Shown piece by piece: positions 8,830-17,600 of a stretch of 64,000 bases of DNA (its first letter is position 1; each line of letters starts with the position of its first letter). The stretch comes from Paenibacillus aurantius (GTDB lineage: Bacteria; Bacillota; Bacilli; Paenibacillales; NBRC-103111), in NCBI RefSeq assembly GCF_032268605.1, contig NZ_CP130318.1, positions 5,245,501 to 5,309,500 of the forward strand, given 5' to 3'. The notes under the pieces were generated by a model. It was not told where the DNA came from and ran no database searches. It was given only the letters and a program-made list of their open reading frames with translations. Both the position numbers and the translations under genes were made by a program.

Positions 8830-9852
8830 ATGAAGGAGAAATCGGCAGCTCATAAAGACGGGCGCCCGGCCCCCCGCCCTGGAAAGCATGACCATGATCA
8901 TGAACACGACCATGGGCACGACCATGAAGGGGCCTCCTCCCACGGTCATTCGCACGGAATCGGCCATCACCATCACGATGTGTCGCCGGGCAACCGCAAA
9001 GGATTGGCCATCGCCCTCGCCCTCACCGGCGGCATTATGCTGCTTGAATTTGCAGGCGGGCTGTATACCCGAAGCCTTGCACTGCTATCGGACAGCGGGC
9101 ACATGCTGAGCGACACCGCCGCCCTCGGCCTAAGCCTGCTCGCCCTATGGTTCGCTTCCAAGCCGGCCAGTGCCCGGCGCACGTACGGCTTCCACCGCTT
9201 CGAGATTCTGGCTGCGCTGTTCAACGGGATCGCGTTGTTCGGCATCGCCGGCTTTATCATCTGGGAGGCGTGGAAGCGGCTCTCCGCACCGCCTGAGGTG
9301 GCGGGCGGGACCATGACGGCGATAGCCGTTATCGGCCTGCTGGCCAACCTGGGCAGCGCGTGGTCGCTCTTACGAAAAGGCGACGTGAAGAATAACGTGA
9401 ACTTGAGAAGCGCCTACCTGCATATTCTCGGGGACGCCCTCGGCTCCCTCGGCGCCATTGCCGCGGGGGTGCTTATGACCGTCTTCGGCTGGTATGCCGC
9501 CGACCCGATCATCTCCGTGTTCGTTTCCGTGCTCATTCTGCGCAGCGCCTGGGGAATCATTTCCCATACGGTTCATGTGCTGATGGAAGGGACTCCACCC
9601 ACCGTAAGCGAGCCGGACGTTCGAAAAGCCCTCGAGCAGCTGCCCGGGGTTATCGACGTGCATGACCTGCACATCTGGACCATCACCTCCGGGCTGAATT
9701 CCTTGAGCTGCCATCTGCTTATTGAAGATTCCCGGGACGCCTTTGCCGTTCTGCAGCAGGCCATCCAGCTCGCCGAAGACCGGTTCGGCATCCATCATCC
9801 CACCATCCAGATCGAGAATTCCACCATCCGGCATCTGGAGCTGCGGATCTGA
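8830..9852 (+). CDS. czcD: Cation diffusion facilitator, zinc/cobalt exporter (CzcD-like)
   Basis: 340 residues. A His/Asp-rich cytoplasmic N-terminus (residues about 17-52, many HDH and HSH motifs) precedes six membrane helices; metal-site residues appear in LLSDSGHMLSD and LRSAYLHILGDALGS, and a C-terminal cytoplasmic domain follows (HVLMEGTP, then DVHDLHIWTI). The family exports Zn2+ or Co2+ in exchange for protons as a dimer. The start lies behind GAGGAGG. Regulation by a CzrA/SmtB-type repressor is inferred from the operator at 8781-8802. Confidence 0.94.
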   Translation: MKEKSAAHKDGRPAPRPGKHDHDHEHDHGHDHEGASSHGHSHGIGHHHHDVSPGNRKGLAIALALTGGIMLLEFAGGLYTRSLALLSDSGHMLSDTAALGLSLLALWFASKPASARRTYGFHRFEILAALFNGIALFGIAGFIIWEAWKRLSAPPEVAGGTMTAIAVIGLLANLGSAWSLLRKGDVKNNVNLRSAYLHILGDALGSLGAIAAGVLMTVFGWYAADPIISVFVSVLILRSAWGIISHTVHVLMEGTPPTVSEPDVRKALEQLPGVIDVHDLHIWTITSGLNSLSCHLLIEDSRDAFAVLQQAIQLAEDRFGIHHPTIQIENSTIRHLELRI

Positions 9853-9877
9853 AGGACCGGCCTTGGGGGCGGTTCGC

Positions 9878-9907
9878 TTGTGAGAAAATGCCCGGCTTGG
9901 TTATGAT
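9878..9907 (+). promoter_or_regulatory. Putative promoter of the dienelactone hydrolase gene
   Basis: TTGTGA (9878-9883), 18-bp spacer, TATGAT (9902-9907), 45 bp before the ATG. Confidence 0.45.
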
Positions 9908-9952
9908 AGACAAGAAGCTATTCCTATTCCAACGAAAGCAGGTGCTGCCTCC

Positions 9953-10765
9953 ATGCCCATTACCAGCGAATGGTTAACCTACGAAGACGGCGGGCAAGTC
10001 CACCGGATGTACGTGTCCCGTCCCGCTAACGTGAAGGAGCCGCTGCCCGCGGTCCTCGTCCTCCAGGAGGTATGGGGCGTGAGCGCCCATATCCGGGACG
10101 TGACCGACCGCTTCGCCAAAGCGGGCTACGTCGCCGCGGCGCCCGACCTGTACGCCGAGAACGGCGAACGGCCCGAGCTCCTGAGCGACGAGCGCATCGA
10201 GCGCGTGCGGACGTTCCTGCACTCGGCGCCGCCGCAGGCGTTCCGCGACCCGGCCGTGCGCGAAGCGGCTCTGGCCGAGCGGCCGGAAGCCGAGCGGCGC
10301 CTCGTGCAGCCGTCCGCGGACGCGCTGCTCGCCATGCCCGGGCGCCTGCCGGAGCTCGTGGAGCGGACGCGCGCGGCGTACCGCTTCCTGCAGCGGTACG
10401 AGCCCGCGAACGGCCGCACCGCCGCCGTCGGCTACTGCCTGGGCGGCGCGCTCTCCGCGCGGCTGGCGGCTGCCGAGCCGGAGCTGGCCGGGGCCGTCGT
10501 GTACTACGGCCGCCTGGCAGGGGAGCTCGCGGAGGGCATCCGCTGCCCGGTGCTCGGCTTCTTCGGCGGCCTCGACGCCGGCATCAACGCGCTCGTGCCG
10601 GACTTCGCCCGGGCGATGGAGGAGCAGGGCAAAGCCTTCACCTCCCACATGTACGACGGCGCCAAGCACGCGTTCTTCAACGACACCGGCGCCGGGTACA
10701 GCGTCGAAGCCTCGCGCGACTCGTGGGTGCGGACGCTTGCCTTTCTTCGCGACACGCTCGCTTAG
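9953..10765 (+). CDS. Dienelactone hydrolase family protein
   Basis: 270 residues of the alpha/beta-hydrolase DLH family, soluble and cytoplasmic, which hydrolyse dienelactones or related esters. The likely catalytic triad is visible: Cys in VGYCLGGALS (about residue 162), Asp in FGGLDAGIN (about 206) and His in AKHAFFND (about 238). The N-terminal Glu in LQEVWGV matches the conserved Glu that holds the Cys. Third-position GC is extreme from about 10,080 to 10,760, higher than in neighbouring genes. A single-gene unit with its own promoter and a strong terminator. The physiological substrate is unknown. Confidence 0.92.
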   Translation: MPITSEWLTYEDGGQVHRMYVSRPANVKEPLPAVLVLQEVWGVSAHIRDVTDRFAKAGYVAAAPDLYAENGERPELLSDERIERVRTFLHSAPPQAFRDPAVREAALAERPEAERRLVQPSADALLAMPGRLPELVERTRAAYRFLQRYEPANGRTAAVGYCLGGALSARLAAAEPELAGAVVYYGRLAGELAEGIRCPVLGFFGGLDAGINALVPDFARAMEEQGKAFTSHMYDGAKHAFFNDTGAGYSVEASRDSWVRTLAFLRDTLA

Positions 10766-10838
10766 TCCCTCCGGTTAACGCCGGGCCGCGCCATGAATCA
10801 CAGGGACGAAAGGCCCCGCGGTTTATCTGCCCAACCTA

Positions 10839-10872
10839 AAAACGAAGCCGGGAAGGACTCCGGCTTCGTTTT
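10839..10872 (+). terminator. Intrinsic terminator after the dienelactone hydrolase gene
   Basis: Perfect 13-bp stem 10839-10851 / 10860-10872, 8-base loop, TTTT at the 3' end. Confidence 0.85.
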
Positions 10873-10999
10873 GTCGTGTCAGGGAAGGGAGGAAATAAGT
10901 TCGGGATGAATGCTCAGGTGCCGCTGGCTCCGGATGCCTTGCCGGCCGTAGGCCCGGTTTCCTCCTCCCCTTATCCGACCTTCCCTTCCGCCTTCCCGG

Positions 11000-11314
11000 T
11001 CAGCCTTCCATAATATCCGCGTGCAGGTCGCTTGCGACCTGCATCATTCTCGGGATCACGGCCTCGTTCGTGCCCGAAACATACAGGTCCCCCTGGTAAT
11101 GCCGGAAGGGAATCGGCTTGTCCCCGAAGCTCCACAGAAAGAAATCCCCTTCGATCGACATGGTCGTTTCTCCTTTGACCGTAAACACCGGGGTATACAT
11201 AAAATCCGGCTGAGCGGCGAAGTACCGCCGGCATTCTTCCAGCGTAATAGCCGGGGCGGAACCGCCTTCGGCCGTCTCCTGCATAACTCTTGTAATCCGG
11301 TAACGTTGACTCAT
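11000..11314 (-). CDS. Conserved-looking hypothetical protein (104 aa)
   Basis: ATG at 11314 behind GGAGG. 104 residues with no signal peptide or membrane helix and a mixed alpha/beta pattern: an N-terminal strand-helix (ITLEECRRYFAAQPDFMY), then a strand run through KGETTMSIEGDFFLWSFGDK and a C-terminal helix. I do not recognise the family. An alternative leftward frame over 10971-11366 lacks this start signal and reads poorly. A hairpin with a T-run lies about 75 bp upstream of the start. Confidence 0.75.
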   Translation of the reverse strand: MSQRYRITRVMQETAEGGSAPAITLEECRRYFAAQPDFMYTPVFTVKGETTMSIEGDFFLWSFGDKPIPFRHYQGDLYVSGTNEAVIPRMMQVASDLHADIMEG

Positions 11315-11385
11315 GATACGACCTCCAAAACGGTAAGTAGGGTGGTGTGCATTTCTCTCTATCCACTATACCAGCTTCGGGAAGA

Positions 11386-11490
11386 AGAAAAAAACACCCG
11401 CCTGACCGATAGGTCCCCTTGTCGGACAGAAGAGGCGGCCTGCGCTTCTCTGTCTGCTAAAGGAGATCGATCTGAAAGCGGGTGTTCCAC
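11386..11490 (-). other. Long-range hairpin ending in a T-run, possible structured RNA
   Basis: Read leftward, GAACACCCGC is followed ~76 nt later by GCGGGTGTT and seven T. The closing stem is 11478-11486 / 11393-11401, and the interior contains further pairing (GACAGAGAAG with CTTCTGTC, and CCT/AGG). It lies between two leftward genes, so it is either a large terminator of the upstream gene or a regulatory leader of the 104-aa gene. I could not match it to a known riboswitch. Confidence 0.45.
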
Positions 11491-11550
11491 TTTTCTCAGC
11501 ATGGCCTAGGCCTTGCCGAAGGATTATCCGGTTGGAGCGGCAGGCCGCCC

Positions 11551-12450
11551 CTACTTCTTCGCAATTCTTTCCTGCAGCTGTTCCGCGAGGTCCTCAGGCG
11601 TGTCCCACACGATCGGCGGATCGCCCGACGGATCGAGGAGAAGGCCCGCTGTCGAATCCCGGCGGACCGTTCCGATCACCTTGAGCCCGAGTCCTTTGGC
11701 ATAGCCCGCCTCAAAATAGACGCTCCGCGCCTGATTGGTAAAATCCGCAATAACCAGATCGCTGCCGCGGATCGCCTGCTCCGTGGAGCGGTCCACCCGC
11801 TCCTCCGCCTCCGGTGTCACCGCTTCATAGCCGCTTTCCTTCAGCTTAGGCAGAAGAGCGGCCTTCAGCGGCTCCAATAATTCCGGTTCCATGCCCACGG
11901 CCAGGAAGCACTGCTTGGAGCTCCGGTTCTCTTTCAGCTCCTCCGCCTTCGCCCATCCGGCCGGCGTCAGGCTGAGCGCCTGCCCGCGCCGTTCGACCAG
12001 CTTCTGCGTTTTCAGCTCCTCCAGCACATAGATGAATTCCTGCAGGCTGGGAGAATACGTTATGTTGTAGGAATGCTCAATCGGAGCGAGAGATAACAGC
12101 TCGTTCGGTCCCTCCACCTTGCGGTGAAGCGACAGAAGGCATTTCTCCATCTTCTCCTCCAGGCTTGTCGGGATCATCGCGGACGCCAGCATCGCATCCT
12201 TGTTCTCCCGCGTTATGTAAACGTCCTTGTTAAGCTCGAGCATTTCCCGGATCAAGCCGGAAAGCAAGTAAAACTGCTCCCTTTTCTCGGCTGGAGCCAG
12301 CTTGTTCAAATCTTCATAGAAGCGACGGTCGATGGCATAGGTCCCGTCTTGGCTGCACGAGCATCCTGTAAACAGGTATGCGCCGTCCTCATTCGGTTTA
12401 ACCGGTACCGTTTTTTCGCAGAACATGCATCGTTTCTGTTCCATTATCAT
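11551..12450 (-). CDS. Zinc-ribbon / winged-helix / nucleoside 2-deoxyribosyltransferase-like protein
   Basis: About 299 residues in three parts. The N-terminus carries a Cys cluster (CMFCEKTVP, then GCSCS) like a small zinc ribbon. The middle (about residues 100-180) looks like a winged helix (QEFIYVLEELKTQKLVERRG, then LTPAGWAKAEEL). The C-terminus (about 190-299) has the signature of nucleoside 2-deoxyribosyltransferase/TIR-like folds: ERVDRSTEQAIRGSDLVIAD, then VYFEAGYAKGLGLKVI and PPIVWDTPEDL. Such domains cleave N-glycosidic bonds or bind nucleotides, and are common in bacterial conflict and stress proteins; here the activity is inferred. ATG 12450 is preferred (GGGTGGGTG 8 bp upstream); a GTG at 12465 adds five residues. 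Confidence 0.8.
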   Translation of the reverse strand: MIMEQKRCMFCEKTVPVKPNEDGAYLFTGCSCSQDGTYAIDRRFYEDLNKLAPAEKREQFYLLSGLIREMLELNKDVYITRENKDAMLASAMIPTSLEEKMEKCLLSLHRKVEGPNELLSLAPIEHSYNITYSPSLQEFIYVLEELKTQKLVERRGQALSLTPAGWAKAEELKENRSSKQCFLAVGMEPELLEPLKAALLPKLKESGYEAVTPEAEERVDRSTEQAIRGSDLVIADFTNQARSVYFEAGYAKGLGLKVIGTVRRDSTAGLLLDPSGDPPIVWDTPEDLAEQLQERIAKK

Positions 12451-12662
12451 GCTGTCATCACCCACCCTATCATAAAATTCGCACCGCCTCTTCGCAATGC
12501 GGGGGTACTTTCCGACGGTCCATGTTCAAGAATATAACGAAGCCGGGGAGACCGCCAGAGAGGGAAAAAATTACCGGTTCCCGGATATAGGACCGTATTG
12601 CGACATTCCTCGGCCTTCGCTTGTCCATTTCCCGGGAAATTCCGTGTCGAAACGGCAGAAAA

Positions 12663-12688
12663 AAACACCGATCCGCGGATCGGTGTTT
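12663..12688 (-). terminator. Intrinsic terminator of the 106-aa membrane protein gene
   Basis: A perfect 26-bp palindrome (13-bp arms 12663-12675 / 12676-12688), followed on the minus strand by a run of T. Confidence 0.8.
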
Positions 12689-12717
12689 CCGCCTTCCGCT
12701 AATCGGCCGGGCGGGTA

Positions 12718-13038
12718 TTATACCACCGTGTCATTCCGGTCGAGAATGTCACGGGCACGGTCCAGATCGGCTGCATGCACCTGCAGGGTCGCGCGGTTCG
12801 AAGGGGATACACCGCCGGTTTCCGGCAGCGGGCCGCCCGCCATCGCCATGTTGGCCGGATTCTCGTCCGTCTTGACGCGGCAGCGGACGCCTTCGTTCTG
12901 AAGCAGAGCATATTTCATCTGGACTTCCTCCGTCTGAGCTCCGGTGGCTACCTCGACGGTTTTCCAGGTGTTCTTGGAATACCAGATGTAGTAACCGATA
13001 GCTGCCGCCACAATCACAAGCACCAATAAATACATCAT
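12718..13038 (-). CDS. Membrane-anchored DUF2007-like protein
   Basis: About 106 residues. One N-terminal membrane helix (LLVLVIVAAAIGYYIWY) is followed by a soluble domain whose pattern (KYALLQNEGVRCRVK, then LQVHAADLDRARDIL) resembles the DUF2007 'putative signal transducing protein' fold. The start is taken at ATG 13038, 8 bp after AAGG; GTG at 13044 would add two residues. A single-gene unit ended by the palindromic terminator. Function unknown. Confidence 0.78.
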   Translation of the reverse strand: MMYLLVLVIVAAAIGYYIWYSKNTWKTVEVATGAQTEEVQMKYALLQNEGVRCRVKTDENPANMAMAGGPLPETGGVSPSNRATLQVHAADLDRARDILDRNDTVV

Positions 13039-13166
13039 CAACACCGCCTTTTCGAGTTTGGGTTTCTCGTCATTTGGAGTTCTTCTGTATCTTGGATAGG
13101 AATGCTGCTTTAGCTACCATCTTTTAACCTTGCTTTCCGGCTTTGAAACTTCGCCAACGGGACGGT

Positions 13167-14420
13167 CTATCCGGATTGTCTCTCCACGAGCCGGGCACTC
13201 AGAATAATTTTCTCTGCCCACGAGCCCGGATTCGCGAGCTTGCGCTCCAGCGCCTGCACAGCCCTCCGGCCGAGCGCTTCCTTCGCCAGCTCCACCGTCG
13301 TAAGGGCGGGAACGGCATGGGCGGCCTTCGCGATATTGTCGATCCCGGCCACCCGGCAGTCCTCCGGCACCCGCAGGCCGGCCCGCTTAAGCTGCCCGAT
13401 CAGATCGAGGGCGATCTGATCGTTCGCGCACAGGAAGCCGTCCGGTCTCTCTCCCTCTCCCCCGCTTAGGGCGGAGCGGTTTCCGGCATCATCCGGGGCT
13501 TCCCCTGCAGCCGTTAGCACCGCCGGGCCCAGAGCCTCCAGCCTCCTGCCCAGCTGGTTCTGCCAGCCGGACCCGCCGTACGGGACGGTCCACTTCTTCA
13601 GGCGCAGCCCGCTGTCGCGGGTCTCCGCCCGCCATTCGTCCACCGCCAGGCGGCAGCCCCACCACCGCTCGCGGAAGCTGACGGAGAAGCTGTCCCGGCC
13701 GACGAAGACAAGCGAGCGGCAGCCGGCAGCGAGCAGATGCCGGCAGGCGATCCGGGCCGCTTCCAGGTTGGCGTTCAGGATTACGTCGGCTTCGACCAGC
13801 GGCTCTTCGTGGTCGATCAGCACAAGCGGCAGGCCCAGCCGGCGGAAGCCGACCAGCCGGGAAGGGGCCGTTTTGCCCACGACGATAAGCCCTGCCGCAA
13901 GAGGCGCCCTTACGACCTCTTCGGCCGTTTTCGCCTTCCTGGCCCCCTCCTTCGCGGCCATTCCATTCCGGGAATCCTTGGCCCACTTGTCGTCTAGGAT
14001 CATCTCGACTTCCTTCTCTTCCTTCTCTTCCTTCTCTTCCTCCGCTACCTTTACTTCTTCGGCTTCCCTTACTTGCTCGGCTTCCTCCGCTTCCTCCACA
14101 AAGGCCGCCTCCCAGCCCGACTCCTCGCAGGCCTGGAGAATTCCGTCGAGCACCCGCCTCCAGAAGTCGTTCTCGATCCGGTATACCGGGTCCATGTGAA
14201 GGAGGAGCTTCCGCTTCTTCGTTTCCGGCAGCCCGCTTCCGGGAGCACCGGGTGTACCCGGCGGAGCCGATGGCAGCCGGTAACCCAGCGTTCGGGCGGT
14301 TTCGAGAATTTGCTGCCTTTTGTCCCGGCCGACTCCAGGCTTGCCCGAAAGGGCCTGGGAAACGGTATATTTCGACAAGCCGAGCTTGTCGGCAATCATC
14401 TGCATGGTGATTTTGGCCAT
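13167..14420 (-). CDS. LacI-family transcriptional regulator
   Basis: 417 residues. The LacI helix-turn-helix and hinge are clear at residues 1-50 (MIADKLGLSKYTVSQALSGK), followed by a periplasmic-binding-protein-like sugar-sensing domain ending LTTVELAKEALGRRAVQ. The usual length is 330-340; the excess comes mainly from a Glu/Lys-rich insert at residues about 105-155 that has no place in the fold core and includes a 9-bp DNA microsatellite. ATG 14420 follows GAGGAA. It is divergent from the glycosidase gene at 14625, which it probably represses until a sugar ligand binds. Confidence 0.93.
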   Translation of the reverse strand: MAKITMQMIADKLGLSKYTVSQALSGKPGVGRDKRQQILETARTLGYRLPSAPPGTPGAPGSGLPETKKRKLLLHMDPVYRIENDFWRRVLDGILQACEESGWEAAFVEEAEEAEQVREAEEVKVAEEEKEEKEEKEVEMILDDKWAKDSRNGMAAKEGARKAKTAEEVVRAPLAAGLIVVGKTAPSRLVGFRRLGLPLVLIDHEEPLVEADVILNANLEAARIACRHLLAAGCRSLVFVGRDSFSVSFRERWWGCRLAVDEWRAETRDSGLRLKKWTVPYGGSGWQNQLGRRLEALGPAVLTAAGEAPDDAGNRSALSGGEGERPDGFLCANDQIALDLIGQLKRAGLRVPEDCRVAGIDNIAKAAHAVPALTTVELAKEALGRRAVQALERKLANPGSWAEKIILSARLVERQSG

Positions 14421-14470
14421 GGTCTTCCTCTTTTCTGCCCAACGGGAAACGCTGGTATCATTTTAGTCCG

Positions 14471-14500
14471 TTATAATCGGTTGGATTCGGCCGGATAACG
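14471..14500. promoter_or_regulatory. Candidate LacI-type operator region
   Basis: Two similar elements, TTATAATCGGTTGG and GGATAACGGTTG, stand in tandem just upstream of and touching the -35 box of the glycosidase promoter. On the other strand they read CAACCGATTATAACGG and CAACCGTTATCC. A further TGGT/ACCA palindrome lies near 14571. Operator function is inferred from position. Confidence 0.35.
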
Positions 14501-14501
14501 G

Positions 14502-14530
14502 TTGACACACCGGGCGCGCAGCCTTACATT
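14502..14530 (+). promoter_or_regulatory. Promoter of the glycosidase gene
   Basis: TTGACA (14502-14507), 17-bp spacer, TACATT (14525-14530), leaving a 95-bp leader before the ATG. Confidence 0.65.
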
Positions 14531-14624
14531 CTACCCATGTCGAAAAGCTTCTCTTACCTAACAAACCTAACTGGTTTACCAAAATCATACCAAGTCCGGC
14601 CCAAGCCGGCAAGGAGGATTCTCC

Positions 14625-17600
14625 ATGAGTCAAATCGTTGTCTTTTATGATCCGGCTTTCCCCTACGCGGGAGACCGCCCCGACGAACGGACGCTCGAAG
14701 AGCTTGCTGACCGATACACGCTGGCCGATGCCGAAGGACTTCCCGGCGCTCTTGCGGGAGCCTCCGGCTATGTGCACCTTCACGGCCCGTATTTCCCTAA
14801 GGACGCTTGGCCGGCCCTGCTGGACCACCTGCATCAGGGAAAAGGACTCGTCGCCGCAGGAGGGGCGCCCTTCAAAATTCCCGTGTACCGGGAAGACGGC
14901 GAGTGGCGGCCGGAAGCGCCCCAAACGGGCTACCACCAGAAGCTGCTCATCCACGAAGCGCTTCCCGTCGATCCCTCCCCCTTCCATCACCTGGCGGCCC
15001 ATAGGGAAATTCCGCTGTTCGAAGGCCGGGAGGCTCTTTTCAGCATCGAGCCGACCTTCGGCCTCGTGCTGCATGCGACCCACGCCGACGACCAGCCGGG
15101 GCAGGGCGGCACCTCGGGGCCGATGGATGCGCACCTCTATCCGCTGCTCAAAGGAATCAGCGGCTGCGGCCGGGAGCGCGAAGTAGCGGCGCCTGCCGTC
15201 CTGCTGGAGCATACCAAGGGCGATTATGCCGGCGGACGCTGGATTCTGATCAACCAGATTCTGCGCCGGGGCTTCTGGGACGGGGGCGGTGCCGAGGCTC
15301 TGGGCGAGTGGGCGGGCTATGCCGCCGAAGGCGTAACCGAGCTGTGGCTGAAGCCGACCTACGCTTCCTATGAAGAGGGGGAGCGGGCCACCCTCACCCT
15401 CCAGGGGCAGCGGCTACGGGCGTTCCGCGGCGAGGCCAAGGAGTGGACGCTCCGGCTACGCGTCCGCCGGGCCTTGCAGCGGACGGCCGAGCCGGCGCAG
15501 CCGGGAGATTTCCATCAGGAGGACCGGTACGAGACGGTGTGGGGAGAGGAGCGGCAGACCGTCCTGGGCCGGGAGCTTCACTGGACGCGCATTCCCGTGC
15601 CGGTTGAGCTGACACCCGGCTTCTATTTCGCCGAGTGCGAAGCCGTCTCGGAGGCCGGGGAGAAACGCCGGCTTCAGCAGGGCTTCTGGTGCCGGGACGA
15701 GGACCTGCTGCGCGAGGGCGAGATGCTCTCCTGCGGCCGTGACTATTTCGTGAAGGACGGCAAGCCGTTCCCGATCGTCGGCATGACGTACATGACGAGC
15801 GACGTCGCCCGGAAGTTCCTCTTCCTGCCCAATGCCGCGGTTTGGGACCGGGACATGGCCCAGATGAAGCGGGCCGGAATCAACTATATCCGGACCGGGC
15901 TCTGGACCGCCTGGCGGCAGGTCATGTTCGTCGACGGCCACGCCGTGGAGGAGACGCTGCGCGCCATCGACGCCTTCCTGCTCACCGCGAAGCGCTACGG
16001 CCTGGAGGTTACCTTCAACTTCTTTGCCTTTACGCCGGAAACGTGGGAAGGGGTAAACCCTTACCTGGATCCGCGAAGCGTGGAGGCCCAGAAGCGGTTC
16101 CTGGCTTCCATCATCTCCCGCCATGCGGAAACGACGAACGTTCATTGGGACCTCATCAACGAGCCTTCGATGTTCGATCCCAAGAGGATTTTCGCCGGTC
16201 CGCGCTCTTCCAGGGACCGCTTTGAGCAGGAGGCCTTCTCCGCTTGGCTCGAGGAGCGCCACGGATCCGTGCGGGTGCTGCAAGAGCGCTGGGGCATGAC
16301 GCCGGAGGAGCTCCCTTCCTTCGCGGCGGCCCGGCTGCCGGAGAAGGAGGAGCTTAACTTCGGCACGACGGCGATCCTTCCGGCCAAAGGCGGCCCCTGG
16401 CTCGATTATTCGCTCTTCACCATGGACATGCACAACCGGTGGGCGGCGCAGCTGGTGGAGACGATCCGCTCCCTCCAGCCGAAGCAGCTTGTGACGGTCG
16501 GCCAGGACGAAGCCTTGAGCGGCCGCCGGCCCTCTCCGTTCTTCTACGCGGAGGAAGTGGATTATACGACCATGCACTCGTGGTGGAACATGGACGACCT
16601 GGTCTGGGACGGGGTATTTTCGAAGGATACCGGGAAACCGAACCTCATCCAGGAAACCGGCATCATGTACATCGAGACGCCGGACGGACGGGCCAAGCGG
16701 AGCGAAGAGGAACTGCGGCGCATTCTGGAGCGCAAGTACGCCTACGCTTTCTCGACCGGAGGCGCGGGAGCCGTGCAGTGGATCTGGAACGTGAATTACT
16801 ACATGAACAACGTCAACGAATCGAACATAGGGGCGTTACGAGCTGACGGCACGGAGAAGCCGGAAGCGGACGTCTCGTACCAGTTCGGGGCATTTATGAA
16901 CGAGATCGGGCATCTGTTCCGCGGCCGCCGGCTGGAGGACATCGCGGTGGTGTTCCCCTACTCCAACGACTTCTCCACCCGCCCGCTTGCCTATCCGGCG
17001 ACAACGGCGGCCATCCGCACGCTGGCGTATGAGCTGAATGTCCACGTGCGGGGGCTGGGCGAATATCATCTCGATTCCCTGGAGACGGATCCGCCGGGAC
17101 TCCTCATCCTGCCGAGCCCGCACAACTTCAGCAGCGAAGCGCTGGAGAAGCTGACCGGGCACGTGAGCCGTCACGGCGGCACGCTGCTTATCACGGGGCC
17201 GGTCGGGCTGGATGCCTACTGGCGGCCCGTCGAGCGGCTGCAGGCGGAGCTCGGAGCCGCCGGGCAGGCGAACGTGCTTCGCGAGGAGGCCGTTATCGTA
17301 GACGGCCGCGTCCTCCCGGTCACGTTCGACGGCCCCCGCATCGCCGACTCGGCGAAGCAGCTGGTCGGCACGGCGGATTCCCGCCGGGCGCAGCCGCTCG
17401 TCGAAGCGCCGCTCGGCAAGGGCCGCCTGCTCTGGTGCCCGCTGCCGCTTGAGCTGAACCGCCGCACAGATACGCTCGCGGCCGTCTACCGCCAGGCGAT
17501 CGCGGCCGCCGGGGTCGTCCCCGAGCTGGAGTGGCTGGCCGGCGGGGAGCTCGCGGGCGTGTACGGGCGGAAGCTCGCCTTCGACGAGGGCAGCCTGTTC

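Noticed and set aside
10072-10839. 255-codon Arg/Pro-rich frame on the plus strand
   Set aside because: It overlaps the dienelactone hydrolase gene, which has the catalytic triad; the composition is that of a shifted GC-rich frame.
11386-11490. T-box leader
   Set aside because: The T-box sequence, Stem I features and a downstream aminoacyl-tRNA or amino-acid gene are missing.
12447-12668. 73-codon leftward frame
   Set aside because: No ribosome binding site, and it overlaps the terminator and the start of the neighbouring gene.
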